From Actinomycetes bacterium (lineage in GTDB: Bacteria > Actinomycetota > Actinomycetes > Actinomycetales > Cellulomonadaceae), in the NCBI GenBank assembly GCA_023401045.1, contig JAEXEM010000107.1, forward strand, positions 1-10,170: a DNA stretch of 10,170 nt. Reading direction: 5' to 3'. This document shows, piece after piece, positions 7,329-10,170 of the stretch; the stretch's first letter is position 1, and every line of letters starts with the position of its first letter. Below the pieces are notes generated by a model. The model did no database searches. It saw only the letters and a list, made by a program, of their open reading frames with translations, and was not told the origin of the DNA. A program made the position numbers and the translations under genes.

Positions 7329-7352
7329 GGCGGGCGCGCGCTCCCGCCCGCT
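7325..7352. repeat. 10-bp inverted repeat touching the forward -10 box
   Basis: AGCGGGCGGG (7325-7334) and CCCGCCCGCT (7343-7352) are perfect reverse complements around the 8-base spacer CGCGCGCT. The right arm ends on the first base of the -10 box TAGCGT, and the left arm lies where a -35 box would be expected. A repressor bound here would cover the forward promoter. It could also be chance symmetry in GC-rich DNA. Confidence 0.45.
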
Positions 7353-7357
7353 AGCGT
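7352..7357 (+). promoter_or_regulatory. -10 box of the PH-domain membrane protein, which decides its start
   Basis: TAGCGT is followed by two in-frame GTG codons, at 7358 and 7364. The one at 7364 is exactly 7 bases past the box, at the predicted transcription start; the one at 7358 abuts the box and would lie upstream of the mRNA. The start at 7364 is therefore preferred. Confidence 0.55.
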
Positions 7358-7363
7358 GTGACC

Positions 7364-7864
7364 GTGGCCACTCAGGACGCACTTGCCGAGACCCGCGTCG
7401 GCGGGTTCGACACCGAGGGCCGCTGGTTCGTCGCCGGTCTCCTCGCGGCGGGCGGGGCCGGTCTCGGCCTCCTGCTGCCGCTGCTCGCGCGATGGGCCGG
7501 CGAGCTGCCGTGGATGCCCTTCCAGGGCCCGCTGCGGCTGCTCGGCAGCCTCGACGCGAGCTGGCTCGTCTGGGGGCGGCCACTGGTCGGCGCCGTTCTC
7601 GGTCTGGCCGTGGCGGCGTGGATCATCACGGGAAGTGCCGTGCTCCTCGTGCGCGACGACCGGCTCACGGTGGTGCGCCGCGGGCAGGTCGAGCGCGTCG
7701 TCCGCCGCGACCAGGTGGACGGCGTGCACCGGCGCGGGTCGAAGGTCGTCCTCGTCAACGCGCAGGGCCGCGAGCTGTTCGCCGACGACGTCGAAGGGCC
7801 GAAGGACGTGGTCCGGGCCGCGTTCGTCGAGCACGGCTACCCGTGGGAGGGGCCCCAGGCCTGA
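7364..7864 (+). CDS. Two-helix membrane protein with PH-like domain, possibly YqeB family
   Basis: A 166-residue protein from the GTG at 7364. Two membrane segments are visible, about residues 22-44 and 72-95. From about 91 to 157 the sequence alternates short beta strands: SAVLLVRDDRLTVVRRG, then VERVVRRDQVDGVHRRG, KVVLVNAQGRELF, and finally an acidic/helical end, DVVRAAFVEHGYPW. This is the usual layout of bacterial membrane-anchored PH-like domains. The closing HGYPW signature recalls proteins annotated as YqeB family, but I place it there only tentatively. The positive C-terminal domain is probably cytoplasmic. It is divergent from the uridine kinase-like gene across a 76-base region and sits 153 bases before sucC. 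No role is known to me, and no catalytic residues are visible. Confidence 0.75.
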   Translation: MATQDALAETRVGGFDTEGRWFVAGLLAAGGAGLGLLLPLLARWAGELPWMPFQGPLRLLGSLDASWLVWGRPLVGAVLGLAVAAWIITGSAVLLVRDDRLTVVRRGQVERVVRRDQVDGVHRRGSKVVLVNAQGRELFADDVEGPKDVVRAAFVEHGYPWEGPQA

Positions 7865-7871
7865 CGGCTGA

Positions 7872-7892
7872 GCCCGGCCGGTGCCACCGGGC
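7872..7892 (+). terminator. Possible weak hairpin after the PH-domain gene
   Basis: GCCCGG (7872-7877) pairs with CCGGGC (7887-7892) around a 9-base loop, 7 bases after the stop. Within it, CCGGTG-C-CACCGG (7878-7890) is a second perfect dyad that overlaps the right arm. It may terminate this gene or be a binding site upstream of sucC. The stem is only 6 pairs, so support is modest. Confidence 0.35.
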
Positions 7893-7925
7893 GCGCGCAG
7901 TGATGGCGCCCACAGTCTCTCGATG

Positions 7926-7954
7926 TCGAGGGACCTCCGTCCCGGCGATACGAT
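7926..7954 (+). promoter_or_regulatory. Probable sucC promoter
   Basis: TACGAT at 7949-7954 is a good -10 box. TCGAGG at 7926-7931, with a 17-base spacer, is a weak -35 (three of six matches). Transcription would start near 7961 and give a leader of about 57 bases. The leader can fold a modest hairpin (7965-7971 with 7984-7990, one G-U pair). No known riboswitch is recognised in it. Confidence 0.5.
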
Positions 7955-8017
7955 CGTCCGGGCGATGCGGCCGCACCGAGGTCGCTGCATGCGGTCGACG
8001 AGAGGAAACCGGACCAG

Positions 8018-9199
8018 GTGGACCTGTTCGAGTACCAGGCACGTGACATCTTCGAGAAGCACGGCGTGCCCGTGCTCGGCGGCATCGTCGCCACGACGCC
8101 GGAGGAGGCCCGCGCGGCAGCCGAGCGGCTGCTCCCGCCCGACGGTGGCGTCGTCGTCGTCAAGGCGCAGGTGAAGACCGGCGGCCGCGGCAAGGCCGGC
8201 GGCGTCAAGCTGGCCCGCTCCGCCGACGAGGCCGCCGAGAAGGCCGGCGAGATCCTCGGCATGGACATCAAGGGCCACACCGTCCACCGCGTGATGGTCG
8301 CGGCCGGGGCGCGGATCGCCCAGGAGTTCTACTTCTCGCTGCTGCTCGACCGCGCCGAGCGTCGCTACCTCGCGATGTGCTCGGTCGAGGGCGGCATGGA
8401 GATCGAGCAGCTCGCCGTCGAGCGCCCCGAGGCGCTCGCCAAGGTGCCGGTCGACCCGCGTACCGGCATCGACGCCGCGAAGGCCGACGAGATCGTCGCC
8501 GCGGCCGGCTTCAGCGCCGAGCTCGCGCCGAAGGTCGCCGCGGTCCTCGTCAAGCTGTGGGACGTCTACCGCGAGGAGGACGCCACCCTCGTCGAGGTCA
8601 ACCCGCTCGTCCTCACCGAGGACGGCGAGATCGTCGCGCTCGACGGGAAGGTCTCGCTCGACGCGAACGCCGGCTTCCGCCACGCCGACCACGCGGCGCT
8701 CGAGGACAAGGCCGCGGCCGACCCGCTCGAGGCGCGTGCCAAGGAGAAGGACCTCAACTACGTCAAGCTCGACGGCGAGGTCGGCATCATCGGCAACGGC
8801 GCCGGGCTCGTCATGAGCACGCTCGACGTCGTCGCGTACGCCGGGGAGGCGCACGGCGGGGTCAAGCCCGCGAACTTCCTCGACATCGGCGGCGGCGCCT
8901 CGGCCGAGGTCATGGCCGCCGGTCTCGACATCATCCTCACGGACCCGCAGGTGAAGTCCGTGTTCGTCAACGTGTTCGGTGGCATCACGGCGTGCGACGC
9001 CGTCGCCAACGGCATCGTCAAGGCGCTGGAGATCCTCGGCGACGAGGCGTCCAAGCCGCTCGTCGTGCGGCTCGACGGCAACAACGTCGTCGAGGGCCGC
9101 CGCATCCTCGCCGAGGCCGGGCACCCGCTCGTCACCCTCGCCGAGACGATGGACGGCGGGGCCGACAAGGCCGCCGAGCTCGCCCACACCGCCGCCTGA
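8018..9199 (+). CDS. sucC: Succinyl-CoA synthetase (ADP/GDP-forming), beta subunit
   Basis: The 393-residue beta subunit of the TCA-cycle enzyme that converts succinyl-CoA to succinate with nucleotide phosphorylation. The N-terminal ATP-grasp domain begins [19 protein letters not shown]. The nucleotide-binding segment is [17 protein letters not shown], with Lys49 and glycines 55, 56 and 58. The Mg-binding residues are Asn195 in LVEVNPLVL and Asp209 in [16 protein letters not shown], matching E. coli Asn199 and Asp213. The C-terminal ligase domain carries [23 protein letters not shown] and [16 protein letters not shown]. Length is normal for the family. The GTG start gives the standard N-terminus and follows GAGAGGA (8000-8006), 11 bases upstream. 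SucD starts 31 bases after the stop, so the pair is an operon. ATP or GTP preference cannot be read reliably. Confidence 0.98.
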   Translation: MDLFEYQARDIFEKHGVPVLGGIVATTPEEARAAAERLLPPDGGVVVVKAQVKTGGRGKAGGVKLARSADEAAEKAGEILGMDIKGHTVHRVMVAAGARIAQEFYFSLLLDRAERRYLAMCSVEGGMEIEQLAVERPEALAKVPVDPRTGIDAAKADEIVAAAGFSAELAPKVAAVLVKLWDVYREEDATLVEVNPLVLTEDGEIVALDGKVSLDANAGFRHADHAALEDKAAADPLEARAKEKDLNYVKLDGEVGIIGNGAGLVMSTLDVVAYAGEAHGGVKPANFLDIGGGASAEVMAAGLDIILTDPQVKSVFVNVFGGITACDAVANGIVKALEILGDEASKPLVVRLDGNNVVEGRRILAEAGHPLVTLAETMDGGADKAAELAHTAA

Positions 9200-9230
9200 G
9201 ACCCCCGACCCAGAGAGAAGCGAACACACC

Positions 9231-10127
9231 ATGGCGATCTTCCTCACCGAGGAGTCCAAGGTCATCGTCCAGGGCATGACGGGGTCGGAGGGCCAGAAGC
9301 ACACGACCCGCATGCTCGCGTCCGGCACGAACGTCGTCGGCGGCGTCAACCCGCGCAAGGCCGGCACGTCGGTCACCTTCCCGACGCCCGGCGCCGAGGG
9401 CACCGTCGACGTGCCGGTGTTCGGCACCGTCGCGGACGCCGTCGAGAAGACCGGCGCCGACGTCTCGGTCATCTTCGTGCCGCCGGCCTTCACCAAGGCC
9501 GCCGTCGTCGAGGCCGTCGACGCGGGCGTCCCGCTCGTCGTCATCATCACCGAGGGCGTCCCGGTGGCCGACACCGCCGAGTTCTTCGCCTACGCGCAGG
9601 AGAAGGGCGTGCGGCTCGTCGGGCCGAACTGCCCCGGCCTCATCAGCCCCGGGAAGTCGAACGTCGGGATCATCCCCGCCGACATCACGGGCCCGGGTCG
9701 CATCGGCCTCGTCTCGAAGTCGGGCACGCTCACCTACCAGATGATGTACGAGCTGCGGGACTTCGGGTTCTCCTCGGCCGTCGGCATCGGTGGCGACCCG
9801 ATCATCGGCACGACGCACATCGACGCGCTCGCCGCGTTCGAGGCGGACCCCGAGACCGACCTCATCGTCATGATCGGCGAGATCGGCGGCGACGCCGAGG
9901 AGCGTGCCGCGGCCTACATCCGCGAGCACGTCACCAAGCCGGTCGTCGGCTACGTCGCGGGCTTCACCGCCCCCGAGGGCAAGACGATGGGCCACGCCGG
10001 CGCGATCGTCTCCGGCTCGTCCGGCACCGCGCAGGCGAAGAAGGAGGCCCTCGAGGCCGCCGGCGTCAAGGTCGGCAAGACCCCGTCGGAGACCGCCGCC
10101 CTCGCGCGCGAGATCCTCAGCGCCTGA
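9231..10127 (+). CDS. sucD: Succinyl-CoA synthetase, alpha subunit
   Basis: The 298-residue alpha subunit, which binds CoA and carries the phosphohistidine intermediate. The N-terminal CoA-binding Rossmann domain has [10 protein letters not shown] (16-25), [10 protein letters not shown] (36-45), ITEGVPV (106-112) and GPNCPGLI (131-138). The ligase domain has [10 protein letters not shown] (161-170), [10 protein letters not shown] (185-194), GEIGG with Glu217 (216-220) and the active-site GHAGAIVSG with His255, equivalent to E. coli His246. Every key residue is present and the length is normal. The start at ATG 9231 is supported by the purine-rich GAGAGAAG (9213-9220) and the canonical N-terminus [18 protein letters not shown]. 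It is co-transcribed with sucC, and a hairpin terminator follows its stop. Confidence 0.98.
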   Translation: MAIFLTEESKVIVQGMTGSEGQKHTTRMLASGTNVVGGVNPRKAGTSVTFPTPGAEGTVDVPVFGTVADAVEKTGADVSVIFVPPAFTKAAVVEAVDAGVPLVVIITEGVPVADTAEFFAYAQEKGVRLVGPNCPGLISPGKSNVGIIPADITGPGRIGLVSKSGTLTYQMMYELRDFGFSSAVGIGGDPIIGTTHIDALAAFEADPETDLIVMIGEIGGDAEERAAAYIREHVTKPVVGYVAGFTAPEGKTMGHAGAIVSGSSGTAQAKKEALEAAGVKVGKTPSETAALAREILSA

Positions 10128-10145
10128 CCCGCACCACCCGACGCG

Positions 10146-10170
10146 GCCCCGGTCCTGCACGGACCGGGGC
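10146..10170 (+). terminator. Perfect hairpin terminator after sucCD
   Basis: GCCCCGGTCC (10146-10155) and GGACCGGGGC (10161-10170) are perfect 10-base reverse complements around the loop TGCAC. It begins 18 bases after the sucD stop and ends on the last base of the window, so any T-tract is out of view. Confidence 0.8.

Noticed and set aside
7358..7363. The GTG at 7358 as start of the PH-domain membrane protein
   Set aside because: It directly abuts the -10 box, upstream of the expected transcription start. The GTG at 7364 sits exactly at that position.
7965..7990. sucC leader hairpin as a possible riboswitch
   Set aside because: The stem has only seven pairs including one G-U and a 12-base loop. 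It does not resemble any riboswitch class I know, and no alternative terminator structure is visible.
7256..9574. A 772-codon reverse-strand open frame across the PH-domain gene, sucC and part of sucD
   Set aside because: It crosses three well-supported forward-strand coding regions and has no recognisable domain. It is an artefact of high third-position GC.

Overview
The window is very GC-rich with strong G/C bias at third codon positions, and it reads as a chromosomal housekeeping segment of a high-GC actinobacterium. The gene set and order fit Micrococcales, perhaps the Cellulomonas group: a PspC-type sensor kinase with its LuxR-type regulator, then pcrA, then sucC-sucD. The phylum is fairly secure. 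The genus-level guess rests on general resemblance only. I see no mobile element, CRISPR array, phage gene, tRNA or rRNA.

Layout. Bases 1-1829 hold a two-component operon: a membrane histidine kinase whose 5' end lies outside the window, overlapping by 4 bases a NarL/LuxR-family response regulator. A hairpin terminator follows. Next come a 109-residue membrane protein of unknown function (1925-2254) with its own promoter and a perfect 12-bp hairpin, and the DNA repair helicase PcrA/UvrD (2347-4908). A long lipoprotein with a central OmpA-like domain (5040-6632) converges on, and overlaps, a reverse-strand uridine kinase-like P-loop protein (6604-7287). That gene is divergent from a small two-helix membrane protein with a probable PH-like domain (7364-7864). 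The window ends with the succinyl-CoA synthetase operon sucC-sucD (8018-10127) and a perfect hairpin terminator at the right edge.

How the genes relate. Only the kinase/regulator pair and sucC/sucD are clear functional operons. The kinase probably phosphorylates the adjacent regulator. SucC and SucD form one TCA-cycle enzyme. The other genes appear to be separate units, each with its own TAnnnT -10 box. Three starts lie exactly 7 bases after such a box and a fourth lies 10 bases after one. This points to leaderless mRNAs, and it moves one start to the second of two nearby GTG codons.

I did not find a clearly new multi-gene system. The most unusual items are the lipoprotein, where two similar-looking beta-rich domains seem to flank the OmpA domain, and the short divergent promoter region with two overlapping inverted repeats.
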